Shown piece after piece: positions 22,327 through 30,841 of a stretch of DNA of 31,009 bases. The stretch's first letter is position 1; each line of letters begins with the position of its first letter. The notes under the pieces are model-generated. The model ran no database searches and was not told where the DNA came from. It saw only the letters and a program-made list of their open reading frames with translations. This DNA comes from an uncultured Clostridium sp. (GTDB lineage: Bacteria > Bacillota > Clostridia > TANB77 > CAG-508): positions 1 through 31,009 of the forward strand of contig USJO01000015.1 in assembly GCA_900555075.1 (NCBI GenBank). Direction: 5' to 3'. A program made the position numbers and the translations under genes.

Positions 22327-23457
22327 CTACAATATTATTTCTTTTAAAATTGAGACAAGATAATCAACATCTGCTTTCGTATTTTCTTCTCCAAAAGTTA
22401 TTCTAAGTGAGCCTTGTAGATACTCTGGTCTTAGTCCTATTGCAACAAGTACATGTGAAGGCTCTGTTGAACCTGTATTACAAGCAGAACCTGTCGATGC
22501 ACATATTCCCTTTTCATCTAATTCTAATAATAAGTCTCCACCATTTATTCCTTTAAATGATATATTTGCATTCCCTGGTAATCTTTTTGTTCTATGTCCA
22601 TTTAAAACTGCTCCCGGTATTTCCTTCTCAACCTCTGATATATAATAGTCTCTTAATTTTTGTAATTTATCATTATATTCATCTATATTTTTATAGGCTA
22701 ATTCTATTGCTTTTCCTAGGCCTATAATTCCTGCTGTATTTTCTGTGCCTGCTCTTTTGTTCTTTTCTTGATGTCCTCCATCTTGAAGTTTTATAAATGG
22801 TACTCCTTCTTTTACATATAATGCCCCAACACCTTTAGGTCCATAGAACTTATGGGCAGACATAGATAAACTATCAATATTCATCTTTTGTACATCTAAT
22901 TTAATATTTCCAATTGCTTGAACACTGTCAGTATGGAAATATACATTCTTTTCTTTAGCAATTTTTCCTATTTCTTTTATTGGTTCAATTGTTCCTATTT
23001 CATTATTTGCGGTCATTATTGTTATTAGAATTGTCTTATCTGTAATTGCCTCCTTTAATTCTTGCAAATTAACAAATCCATCTTTATTAACGTTTAAATA
23101 AGTTACTCTAAAGCCTTCTTGTTCTAAGCTTTTACAGCTGTTTAAAACTGCATGATGTTCAATTTTACTTGTAATAATATGGTTTCCCTTTTGCTTTAAT
23201 GCATATGCAATTCCTTTTATTGCCAAATTGTCGCTTTCACTTCCGCAGCCAGTAAAGTATATTTCATTTGGTTTTGCTTTTATTACTTTTGCTACTTTTT
23301 CTCTAGCTCCTTCTATTGCTCTTTTGGCACTTCTTCCAATCCCATAAATAGAAGAGGGATTACCATATTCTATATTAAAGTATGGTAACATCTCTTTTAA
23401 AACCTCTTTTTTTACTCCAGTTGTTGCAGCGTGGTCAAAATATTTTATATTTTTCAA
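22327..23457 (-). CDS. Cysteine desulfurase (NifS/IscS family)
   Basis: This 376-residue PLP enzyme releases sulfur from cysteine for Fe-S clusters or tRNA thiolation. It shows YFDHAATTGV at the N-terminus, EHHAVLNSC, HTDSVQAIG, the PLP lysine 203 in SMSAHKFYGPKGVGALY, GGHQEKNKRAGTEN, and catalytic Cys326 in GICASTGSACNTGS. The likely start is TTG at 23457, with GGAGG 7 nt upstream; it overlaps the hemW stop as TTGA. An ATG at 23472 would contain that Shine-Dalgarno. No iscU or mnmA is next to it in the window, so the acceptor is unknown. Confidence 0.95.
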   Translation of the reverse strand: MKNIKYFDHAATTGVKKEVLKEMLPYFNIEYGNPSSIYGIGRSAKRAIEGAREKVAKVIKAKPNEIYFTGCGSESDNLAIKGIAYALKQKGNHIITSKIEHHAVLNSCKSLEQEGFRVTYLNVNKDGFVNLQELKEAITDKTILITIMTANNEIGTIEPIKEIGKIAKEKNVYFHTDSVQAIGNIKLDVQKMNIDSLSMSAHKFYGPKGVGALYVKEGVPFIKLQDGGHQEKNKRAGTENTAGIIGLGKAIELAYKNIDEYNDKLQKLRDYYISEVEKEIPGAVLNGHRTKRLPGNANISFKGINGGDLLLELDEKGICASTGSACNTGSTEPSHVLVAIGLRPEYLQGSLRITFGEENTKADVDYLVSILKEIIL

Positions 23458-24566
23458 ACAAATTCCTCCCATACTAAATTTGCCAAATCTATTCCTTTTT
23501 TAGTTAATTTTATATAGTTTGCGTCTATTTCTATTAATTTATTCGTAAATAATTTGTTTAATTCTTCTCTATACAAGTATATGGGATTTTCAATAAATTT
23601 GTGCTTGAACTTTTGTATATTTACACCTTCAATTTTTCTTAAACCTAACAAAATGTATTCTTTCCTTTGCATTTCTTCATCTTGAAGCTCGTGTATAGTT
23701 CTATTGTTCTTTATATTATTTAAGTATTCTTGCAAATTGTTTGTATTTGAATATCTTATTTTATTTATATATGAGTGAGCAGCCAAGCCTACTCCTATAT
23801 ATTCCTTCTGTTCCCAGCAATTGATATTATGCTTAGCTTCAAACCCTTCTTTTGCAAAATTTGATATTTCATAATGTTTGTATCCCGCTTCTTCTAATTT
23901 ATTTTTTACAAGCCAATACATTTTACGTTCCTTTATTTCATCTGGAAGTTTTAATAGTCCATTTCTTACTTGTTTTTCTAGTTTAGTTCCTTCTTCTAGA
24001 ATTAAAGAATATACTGAAATATGCTGTGGCTTTAACTCTATTATCTCTTCTAAAGATTGTTCTAAATTTGAAAGTTCTTGGTTTGGTAAACCTATCATTA
24101 AATCTATATTTATATTTGTAAAGCCAACATCTCGAGCCAGATTATACGTTTCTAAAAATTGCTCATAAGTATGTATACGACCAATTTGCTTTAAAATATT
24201 ATTGTCTGTGCTTTGTAAACCTATACTTAATCTGTTTATACCGGCATTATAGTAGTCCTGTAATTTTTCTTTTGTGACAGTTCCTGGATTTATTTCTATT
24301 ATAATTTCCTCTGTATCTTCTTTGTTTATTAATTTTAATATTTCTACAATATCTTTACTTTTTATAAATGATGGAGTTCCTCCACCTATATAAATTGTTG
24401 TAATCTTATATTGTTCTAAACGTTCTTGGTTTATTTCCTCCTTTAACTGTTTAATATATTGCTCTATTTTATCTTCTTTATTTGCAAAAGAAATAAAATC
24501 ACAATAATCACACTTATGGGCACAAAATGGTATATGTATGTATAAACCAATCTCTTTTTTATTCAT
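23454..24566 (-). CDS. hemW: Radical SAM heme chaperone HemW (CPO-III-like)
   Basis: This 370-residue radical SAM protein has the cluster motif CAHKCDYC (Cys15, 19 and 22). IYIGGGTPSFI (SAM-binding GGGTP), NPGTVTKEKL, INRLSIGLQS and NIDLMIGLPNQ follow, and a C-terminal HemW domain with CWEQKEYIGVGLAAHSY. HemW was long called oxygen-independent coproporphyrinogen oxidase but acts in heme insertion. The ATG overlaps the whiA stop by 8 nt, with AAGGA upstream. The gene is co-transcribed with whiA and the cysteine desulfurase. No other heme gene is in view. Confidence 0.94.
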   Translation of the reverse strand: MNKKEIGLYIHIPFCAHKCDYCDFISFANKEDKIEQYIKQLKEEINQERLEQYKITTIYIGGGTPSFIKSKDIVEILKLINKEDTEEIIIEINPGTVTKEKLQDYYNAGINRLSIGLQSTDNNILKQIGRIHTYEQFLETYNLARDVGFTNINIDLMIGLPNQELSNLEQSLEEIIELKPQHISVYSLILEEGTKLEKQVRNGLLKLPDEIKERKMYWLVKNKLEEAGYKHYEISNFAKEGFEAKHNINCWEQKEYIGVGLAAHSYINKIRYSNTNNLQEYLNNIKNNRTIHELQDEEMQRKEYILLGLRKIEGVNIQKFKHKFIENPIYLYREELNKLFTNKLIEIDANYIKLTKKGIDLANLVWEEFV

Positions 24567-25203
24567 CTTTTTGTTCCTTCTCCATTCTAATTATTTTATT
24601 TAATCTGTGACTTACACCGGATTTACTAATAGGATTTTTTAATAGTTTTCCTATATCTTCATAAGATAAGTCTGGATTTTTTAATCTTATTTCTGCTACT
24701 TCTTTTAGTTCTTCTGGTAAATAATTGAATTTATGACTTTTCTTTAACTTCTTTATTGCTTTTATTTGGTTTTCTGATGCTCCTAATGTTTTATTTAGAT
24801 TTGCAGTTTCGCAGTTTACTATTCTGTTTACATTATTTCTCGCATCTTTTAATACACGTATTTCTTCAAATCTTAGTACACCTCTATTTGCACCAATAAG
24901 AGCAAGAAAGCTTACTATATCTTCACTATTCTTTATATATGTTATGTATCCATTTCCTTTTTTTATAACTCTACTTTGGATCTCAAAGTTTAGTAATAAA
25001 TTCTGAAGTTCTACTGCTTTTTTCTTTGTTTTAAATAAAACCTCTAAATGATATTCTTTATTTGGGTCAGTTATTGAACCTGATTTAATAAAAGCTTCTC
25101 TTAATTGTAATCTCGCAATTTGTTCTTCTTGCTTTAAATTGCTGTTAACATCCCACATTTTAAGTGACATTAATTCATCTCTTACATCAGTTGAAAATGA
25201 CAT
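24559..25203 (-). CDS. whiA: WhiA-like DNA-binding protein, internally shortened
   Basis: WhiA proteins combine a two-repeat LAGLIDADG-like domain with a C-terminal HTH. This one has 214 residues instead of about 300-320. It starts with the usual MSFSTDVRDELMSL, then jumps to LREAFIKSGSITDPNKEYHLEV (about 34-55), which normally lies near residue 115-140. One homing-endonuclease-like repeat is kept (about 34-116). The linker VNRIVNCETANLNKTLGAS (about 125-143) and HTH region (YLPEELKEVAEIRLKNPDLS and ISKSGVSHRLNKI) are intact. The first repeat, about 90 residues, is missing with no frame break. It lies 14 bp downstream of the histidine kinase gene. Confidence 0.88.
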   Translation of the reverse strand: MSFSTDVRDELMSLKMWDVNSNLKQEEQIARLQLREAFIKSGSITDPNKEYHLEVLFKTKKKAVELQNLLLNFEIQSRVIKKGNGYITYIKNSEDIVSFLALIGANRGVLRFEEIRVLKDARNNVNRIVNCETANLNKTLGASENQIKAIKKLKKSHKFNYLPEELKEVAEIRLKNPDLSYEDIGKLLKNPISKSGVSHRLNKIIRMEKEQKDE

Positions 25204-25217
25204 ATATTTTCTCTCCT

Positions 25218-26435
25218 TTATTTTAAATATTTTATTTCAAATGAAGTTCCCTTCCCAACCTTTGATTCAATTTTTATATATCCATTGCTTTGTTCTATTA
25301 TTGCCTTTGCAAGTGGCAGTCCAATTCCAATACTATTTTCATTGCTGTTTTTTGTTTTATAAAATCTTTGGAAAATGTGTTTTAAGTCTTCTTTATCAAT
25401 TCCGCTTCCCTCATCTTTAATAATTATTTTCAAAAATAAGCTTGTATTTTCTGCTGTTATATAAATTTTAGAATTTTCTTTGCTGTGCTCTATTGCGTTT
25501 TTTAAAATATTTGTTAATGCCTCTTGTTGCCATTTATAGTCTGCTACAAATGTGGCTTTTTCATCAATATTAGTTATTACCTCAATATTTTTTAATTCTA
25601 TTATAATTGCTAAGTTTGAAATTACTGTGTCTATTAATTTTTTTGCATTAATTTCCTTGTTTTCCATTTTTATTGTTCCTGCATCAAACTTTGCAATTTT
25701 TAAAAGTGATATTACAAGTGAACTTATCCAATCTATTTGCTTGCTTATATCTTGAATAAAATCATCTCTTACAGCTTTTTCCATATCTGGATTATCTTGA
25801 ATATTATCAAGCATTATTCTAATTGATGTAAGAGGTGTTTTTAATTGATGTGAAATATCTGCAATGGCTGTACTTAAGTTTTCTTTCTCATTTTCACTTA
25901 TTTCTGCTGCTTCTCTTAAAAGAACGGTTGTTTTATATAGTTCATTTCTAAGTTTTGATAGTTCTCCATTATCATTTTCTTCTATTTTTAAAATATAATT
26001 TTTATTATTAATTTGCCTTATGTATTCATTAATTTGGGCTATTTTTTTCTCTTGTATTATAACATAGATTAAGTAAATTCCAAGTGTTACTGTTCCAAAA
26101 GTTATAATTAATATTATATTTTGTTTTTTGTTTGTTTCAATTTGCTCTCCCAAAGCTTTTATGTATGAAATATCTAAAGTATAGCCATATTTACTTAAAA
26201 CACTATTTGTAGAAACATCATCACCCTTTACAATATCCAAAATTTCATCTTCTGTAATATCTGGATATTTTTGAATTACCTTGTTTATTATGCTATCTAC
26301 TTTATTATTTACGATTTTTAGATATTTTTTATACTGAATATTGTTTATAATCCAAAATATTGCAGTTGATATAAATATTACAATTATTCCTAGTACTATT
26401 GTTTTTCTAGAATTTCTGTTTTTAAATATATTCAC
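25218..26435 (-). CDS. Membrane sensor histidine kinase
   Basis: The 405-residue kinase has two transmembrane helices (about 12-31 and 106-127) flanking an outside domain of about 75 residues. A HAMP-like linker, the H-box ISHQLKTPLTS (His196), the N-box LTNILKNAIEHSK and the G-boxes DEGSGI and GIGLPLAKAII follow. It should phosphorylate the response regulator encoded just upstream. The start is GTG at 26435, overlapping the regulator stop codon (GTGA). The module lies directly downstream of an ABC permease/ATPase pair, which suggests a role in sensing antibiotics or envelope stress. The sensor part is larger than in classical Bce-type kinases. Confidence 0.93.
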   Translation of the reverse strand: MNIFKNRNSRKTIVLGIIVIFISTAIFWIINNIQYKKYLKIVNNKVDSIINKVIQKYPDITEDEILDIVKGDDVSTNSVLSKYGYTLDISYIKALGEQIETNKKQNIILIITFGTVTLGIYLIYVIIQEKKIAQINEYIRQINNKNYILKIEENDNGELSKLRNELYKTTVLLREAAEISENEKENLSTAIADISHQLKTPLTSIRIMLDNIQDNPDMEKAVRDDFIQDISKQIDWISSLVISLLKIAKFDAGTIKMENKEINAKKLIDTVISNLAIIIELKNIEVITNIDEKATFVADYKWQQEALTNILKNAIEHSKENSKIYITAENTSLFLKIIIKDEGSGIDKEDLKHIFQRFYKTKNSNENSIGIGLPLAKAIIEQSNGYIKIESKVGKGTSFEIKYLK

Positions 26436-27103
26436 TCGTCTTGTCCTCCTGGTATTTGGTATCCTATTCCTTTTATTGTTTTTATGTAGTCCGCTTCTCT
26501 AAGCTTATTTCTTATTCTTTTTATATATACAGTAAGAGTATTGTCGTTTACAAAATTTCCCGAAACATCCCATATTTTTTCTAAGATTTGTTCACGAGTT
26601 ACGGTTTTGCCAATATTGGTAAATAATAGAACCAAAATTTTGTACTCTAATGCTGTTAAACCAATATCTTTGCCATCTACAAAAACTGTTTTTTCATCTA
26701 AGTTTATTTGAATGTTTTTATATATAATTTTATTGCTTTCTGTATTAAATCTTCTTAGAACATTATTTATTCTAGATAATAGCTCTCTATTTCTGAAAGG
26801 CTTAATAATATAGTCCTCTGCTCCCATGTCTAACCCTTTTACAACATCTTGTTCTTCATCTCTTGCGGTTAAGAAAATTATAGGGGTATTTGTATACTTT
26901 TTTATATACTCACACATCTCATACCCACTGCCATCTGGCAAGGTTATATCTAAAACAGCTAAATCTATATCTTGCTTTCCAATAACATTCATTGTTTCTT
27001 CAATATTCTTGCAAGCTATAACATGAAACTGTTCCTGCTCTAATAAATATTTCAAGCCCTTGATTATGGCTTCATTATCTTCAACGATTAAAATTGATTT
27101 CAT
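26432..27103 (-). CDS. OmpR-family response regulator
   Basis: This 223-residue regulator has a receiver domain with acidic pocket VEDN (7-10), phospho-acceptor Asp52 (LAVLDITLPDGSG), Thr79 region FLTARDEEQD and Lys101 (IIKPF). A winged-helix domain follows (about 130-220, with TALEYKILVLLFTN, VTREQILEKIW, NDNTLTVYIKRIRNKL and IKTIKGIGYQ). It pairs with the overlapping kinase gene. An 11-bp spaced direct repeat in the promoter of the ABC genes (30482-30503) is a likely binding site. AGAGG lies 6 nt before the ATG, and a TATAAT with extended TG sits just upstream. Confidence 0.95.
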   Translation of the reverse strand: MKSILIVEDNEAIIKGLKYLLEQEQFHVIACKNIEETMNVIGKQDIDLAVLDITLPDGSGYEMCEYIKKYTNTPIIFLTARDEEQDVVKGLDMGAEDYIIKPFRNRELLSRINNVLRRFNTESNKIIYKNIQINLDEKTVFVDGKDIGLTALEYKILVLLFTNIGKTVTREQILEKIWDVSGNFVNDNTLTVYIKRIRNKLREADYIKTIKGIGYQIPGGQDE

Positions 27104-27120
27104 AAATTACCTCTTTAATT

Positions 27121-27126
27121 ATTATA
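27121..27126 (-). promoter_or_regulatory. -10 box of the response regulator gene
   Basis: TATAAT (27126-27121) with TG one base upstream, forming an extended -10. No good -35 is visible. It allows expression of the regulator apart from the ABC genes. Confidence 0.55.
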
Positions 27127-27148
27127 ACATATTTTGGTAAAATAATAT

Positions 27149-27171
27149 AGGGCAGATTTGCTCTCTGCCCT
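27149..27171 (-). terminator. Hairpin between the ABC permease and the response regulator
   Basis: A perfect 8-bp stem AGGGCAGA/TCTGCCCT (27149-27156 with 27164-27171) and a weak T tract (ATATTATTTT) follow the permease stop codon on the minus strand. It is likely a partial terminator. Confidence 0.6.
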
Positions 27172-27177
27172 TATTCT

Positions 27178-29760
27178 TTATATATTATCTTTCCTTATTG
27201 TTTCTATAATATTTTGCTTATTTATTTTATCTAGCGAATATTTCATTGTTATTCCAACTATTATAAATACAAATACTATTGATATTATTATTGCTGGGTA
27301 TGGAATCATATATCCTACATCTACTCCTTGTGCAAAGGCTTTATATACTCCATAAGAGCCTAGTATTCCTAGTGGTATGCCTATTAATAGAGATTTTGCT
27401 CCGTACATTATACTTTCTAGTCTTATCATTTTGTTGAATTCCTTTTTAGACATTCCTATTGATTTTAACATTGCAAATTCTTTGCTACGAAGTATCATAT
27501 TTGTGGTTATAGTGTTGAATATGTTTGTTACTCCTATTAGTGTTATTACTGATATGAAGCCATATAGGAAGATTTTTACTACTAGAACCATTCTTCTTTG
27601 TTGGTCCACATAATTATCATAGTTGTATACTGTAAGTCCTGTGTATTTTGAATTTGTTTTAATTAAGTCGTTTAATGTATTTTCTAATTCTTGTGAGTTG
27701 CTTGAATTAATTAGTAAACTTCCTATTGCATATAAAGAACTATCATTTATATCTTCTCCAAGTACTTCTTTTACAAAGTCTTCTGAAACTATAATTACAC
27801 CATCATTATAATACGTAGCTTCTTGCCCCATTGGTTTACTATCATCTGCCGTACATTTAGATATTGTAATATTATATGTTTTGTCTACTCTTCCTACTTC
27901 AATCTTATCATTTGGTTTTATTTTGTATAGTCTATCTATTGTTTTGCTTCCATCATCATTATATCTAATAGCATCATCTTGTAAAAGAACTACTGTTTTG
28001 TAGTCTTCTGGGTTTAAACCAAGTTCTTTTATATATTTTTTAAAATACTCATTGTTATATGCAGTTAAGGATATCATACTATTTCCTACATAACGCATTG
28101 TTTCTTTACCGAATTTACTTGCATATTTCATATTATCAAAGTCTAAACTTGTGTGGTAATAATAGCTATATTCCTTTATATTGTCTAATTTTGCAAGCTC
28201 TTCATATATTTCTTTTGTTCCATTGTCTACATATATATTAAATTTAAAGTCTTTGTAATAAAGCCCTGATACTTTGGTACCTAAGTTTAATATGCTTGAT
28301 AGTGATATAAATATAAAAATACTTACTACTAATGATATTACGGTCGTTCTATATTTCTTTTTGCTTCTCTTTAAGTTTTTGCTTGCAATTACTCCACCTA
28401 TTCCAAATATCTTTTTTGTAAGACGTGATGTTCTTAGTTTCTTAGCTTTTGTTTTTATATCTTTGTTTCCTCTTATAGACTCAATCGGCGAAATTTTTGA
28501 TGCTCTAATTGCTGGTATTAGGCAAGATAGGTATATTGTAATTAATGAAATTACTATTGATACTACTATTGCAAGTGGATTTATGCTGTATATAAAGCTT
28601 AAATTATTTAGCATATCTACTAGTAAATAGTTTACTACTTGTAATAAAATCATTATTGCAACTATTCCTAAGATTATTCCTAAAGGTATTGCAATTAAGC
28701 CAATTATCATTCCTTCAAATATTACATTTCTTTTAATTTGCTTTGATGTTGCACCAATACTTGCAAGCATTCCATATTGTCTGTTTTTCTCTGCTACTGA
28801 TATACTGAAGCTGTTTCTTATTACAAACACACTACTTATAACAATTATAGCAATAATTACTCCTGCTATTGTGTATAACACAGTCATCATGTTTTCACTC
28901 ATAACGCCTTCAAATCTTAAAAGTTCTGTGTTTATATCTATCTCATTTAAAGACATTATTCCGAATGTTTTACATATATCTTTTGCAATTTCTTCATATT
29001 CTTTTGGATTTTTGTATAATACTGAGATATCTATTTTTTCTGGAATTTTATCCATGTGTGTTATAACTATATATCCTGGTGATGAAAAGTCTTCTCTTGA
29101 TAATCTTTGAATTATTCCTACAATTTTATATGTTTTTTTTGTTGTATTTTCAATATATTCAGTTTCTTCAACTTTTTCTGTTTTCTTTTCTTCTAAATCT
29201 GTTTCATCATCATAAACTATTAGAGTGTTGCCATTAAGCAATGGGTTATTTTCATTTAGTTCTTCACCATCTGATGATACTCTTTTTCCAACGTCTAAAG
29301 TTATTTCATCTCCCACTTTTAAAATTACTCTACCATTTGTTATAATATGCTCTGAAATTACTATTTCATTTGAATTCTCTGGAAGTCTACCTTCTGTAAG
29401 GTTTACACCCAAGTTTTTTAATGCCTTGTTATCATATTCTAAAATATGTACATAAGGCTTATAATCGTTTGTAGAGTTCTCTAAGTTTGCCCAGCCAACA
29501 TCTCCTACTAAATAATAATCTTTAACTTTTTGATTTTTACTTACATATTTTAACTTCTCTACTGGAATATCATGAAAAGCTACATGATAGTTTCCATCTT
29601 GAACTTTTATCCAATTTATAAGTGATGCTTTAAAACTAGAAACTAAACCTGCAACTCCACAAATAAGTGCAGTTGAGAGCATAATACCTATTATAGTAAC
29701 AATGGTTCTCTTCTTGTTTAGTTTTAAATTTTTAACTGTAAATTTATTTAAAATACTCAT
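27178..29760 (-). CDS. FtsX/MacB-type ABC transporter permease with two FtsX domains
   Basis: This 860-residue protein has one N-terminal helix (about 20-42), a large external domain (about 45-285), three helices with the FtsX pattern (NRQYGMLASIGATSKQIKRN between them), a central cytoplasmic link (SKISPIESIRG), and a second helix near 470. A second external domain (about 495-725) and three last helices follow, with a repeated motif RSKEFAMLKSIGMSKKEFNKM. Two FtsX cores in one chain is the layout of peptide-antibiotic and lipoprotein export systems. It is 2 bp downstream of its ATPase gene. The substrate cannot be read from sequence. Confidence 0.92.
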   Translation of the reverse strand: MSILNKFTVKNLKLNKKRTIVTIIGIMLSTALICGVAGLVSSFKASLINWIKVQDGNYHVAFHDIPVEKLKYVSKNQKVKDYYLVGDVGWANLENSTNDYKPYVHILEYDNKALKNLGVNLTEGRLPENSNEIVISEHIITNGRVILKVGDEITLDVGKRVSSDGEELNENNPLLNGNTLIVYDDETDLEEKKTEKVEETEYIENTTKKTYKIVGIIQRLSREDFSSPGYIVITHMDKIPEKIDISVLYKNPKEYEEIAKDICKTFGIMSLNEIDINTELLRFEGVMSENMMTVLYTIAGVIIAIIVISSVFVIRNSFSISVAEKNRQYGMLASIGATSKQIKRNVIFEGMIIGLIAIPLGIILGIVAIMILLQVVNYLLVDMLNNLSFIYSINPLAIVVSIVISLITIYLSCLIPAIRASKISPIESIRGNKDIKTKAKKLRTSRLTKKIFGIGGVIASKNLKRSKKKYRTTVISLVVSIFIFISLSSILNLGTKVSGLYYKDFKFNIYVDNGTKEIYEELAKLDNIKEYSYYYHTSLDFDNMKYASKFGKETMRYVGNSMISLTAYNNEYFKKYIKELGLNPEDYKTVVLLQDDAIRYNDDGSKTIDRLYKIKPNDKIEVGRVDKTYNITISKCTADDSKPMGQEATYYNDGVIIVSEDFVKEVLGEDINDSSLYAIGSLLINSSNSQELENTLNDLIKTNSKYTGLTVYNYDNYVDQQRRMVLVVKIFLYGFISVITLIGVTNIFNTITTNMILRSKEFAMLKSIGMSKKEFNKMIRLESIMYGAKSLLIGIPLGILGSYGVYKAFAQGVDVGYMIPYPAIIISIVFVFIIVGITMKYSLDKINKQNIIETIRKDNI

Positions 29761-29762
29761 TT

Positions 29763-30440
29763 CTAATTCCTTTCATCTTTTACAATTTTTCCATCTTCTA
29801 TTGTAATTACTCTTTCTGCCTCTTTTGCAATTTCTAAGTCATGTGTGATTATTATTACTGTTTGATTAAACTTTTTGTTTGAAAGTTTAAGAAGTGATAT
29901 AATCTCTTCACTTGCCTTTGAATCTAGGTTTCCTGTTGGTTCATCTGCAAGCATTATACTTGGATTATTAATCATTGCTCTACCTATTGAAACTCTTTGT
30001 TGTTGACCTCCTGATAATTGGTTTGGTAAGTGTGTTTTTCTGTTTTCTAGTCCTAGTGTTTTTAGTAAATCTTGTAACCTTTGCTTATCAACTGTTGTAC
30101 CATCTAAATCACATGGTAAAGTGATGTTTTCTTCTACATTTAATATTGGTATTAAGTTATAGAATTGATAAATTAGGCCGATTTGTCTTCTTCTAAATAT
30201 TGCTAAATTATCGTTATTCAAAGAATATATGTCTTTTCCATCTATATATACTTTACCTGATGTTGGTCTATCTACACCTCCTATTAAGTGTAATAAAGTT
30301 GATTTTCCACTTCCACTTGCTCCTACTATTGCAACAAATTCTCCCTTGTTTACAGTAAATGAAACATTATCAACTGCATTGATTTTTGTTTCCCCTTTAC
30401 CATAGGTTTTAACTAAATTTTCAACCTTTAAAATTTCCAT
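29763..30440 (-). CDS. ABC transporter ATPase (LolD/MacB-like)
   Basis: This 225-residue ATPase has Walker A GASGSGKST (40-48), Q-loop IYQFYNLIP, signature LSGGQQQRV (142-150), Walker B IMLADEP (162-168), D-loop and H-loop THD. The MEILKVENLVKTYG start at 30440 is chosen because GAGGAG lies about 10 nt upstream. A longer reading from 30521 would run through the promoter and the rRNA terminator. It energises the large permease encoded immediately downstream, and probably forms a regulated unit with the two-component genes. Confidence 0.96.
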   Translation of the reverse strand: MEILKVENLVKTYGKGETKINAVDNVSFTVNKGEFVAIVGASGSGKSTLLHLIGGVDRPTSGKVYIDGKDIYSLNNDNLAIFRRRQIGLIYQFYNLIPILNVEENITLPCDLDGTTVDKQRLQDLLKTLGLENRKTHLPNQLSGGQQQRVSIGRAMINNPSIMLADEPTGNLDSKASEEIISLLKLSNKKFNQTVIIITHDLEIAKEAERVITIEDGKIVKDERN

Positions 30441-30471
30441 AATTAAAAAACTCCTCTCTTTTAATAAAAAC

Positions 30472-30503
30472 ATTCTATCATTTGAAAATGACTTTAAAAT
30501 GAC
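30472..30503 (-). promoter_or_regulatory. ABC operon promoter with direct-repeat operator
   Basis: GTCATTTTAAA (30503-30493) is followed directly by GTCATTTTCAA (30492-30482), an 11-bp period. TAGAAT (30477-30472) serves as -10. There is no recognisable -35. OmpR-type regulators bind repeats with one-turn spacing, so activation by the adjacent regulator is plausible. Confidence 0.6.
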
Positions 30504-30536
30504 AAAAAAATAAATCTTCAAATAAATTGAAGATTT
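30504..30536 (-). terminator. rRNA operon terminator
   Basis: The perfect 10-bp stem AAATCTTCAA/TTGAAGATTT (30512-30521 with 30527-30536) has a 5-nt loop and is followed on the minus strand by A and seven T. Confidence 0.88.
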
Positions 30537-30561
30537 TTAAATAAAAATTTGCATAAAAAAA

Positions 30562-30677
30562 TCTGGCAACTACTTATCTTCCCAGCAAGGTAACTCGCAA
30601 GTATTTTCAGCATTAATGAGCTTAACTTCTGTGTTCGGTATGGGAACAGGTGTACCCTCATTGTCATTATCACCAGA
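30562..30677 (-). rRNA. rrf: 5S ribosomal RNA
   Basis: The 116-nt minus-strand sequence starts TCTGGTGATAATGACAATGA and ends GTTGCCAGA, whose ends pair. It contains the conserved TTCCCATACCGAACACAGAA and GTTAAGCTC. Size and secondary-structure landmarks fit 5S rRNA. It is the last gene of the rRNA operon; a terminator follows. Confidence 0.95.
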
Positions 30678-30841
30678 AAATCTAAAACTATGTATTTGGC
30701 TTTTTTTGCCTTTAATGTCTTCCTTCTTCTGCTTAGCACACTCAAAAATATACAGATAAATTAACTACTTCTAAACTATTTTTACCGATTTATTCTTAAC
30801 TTTTTTAGGCTATAAAGTCTTTTTAAAGTCTTTTAACCTCT

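Noticed and set aside
30518..30745. 75-codon minus-strand ORF
   Set aside because: It lies over the 5S rRNA gene and its flanks; the RNA explains the sequence.
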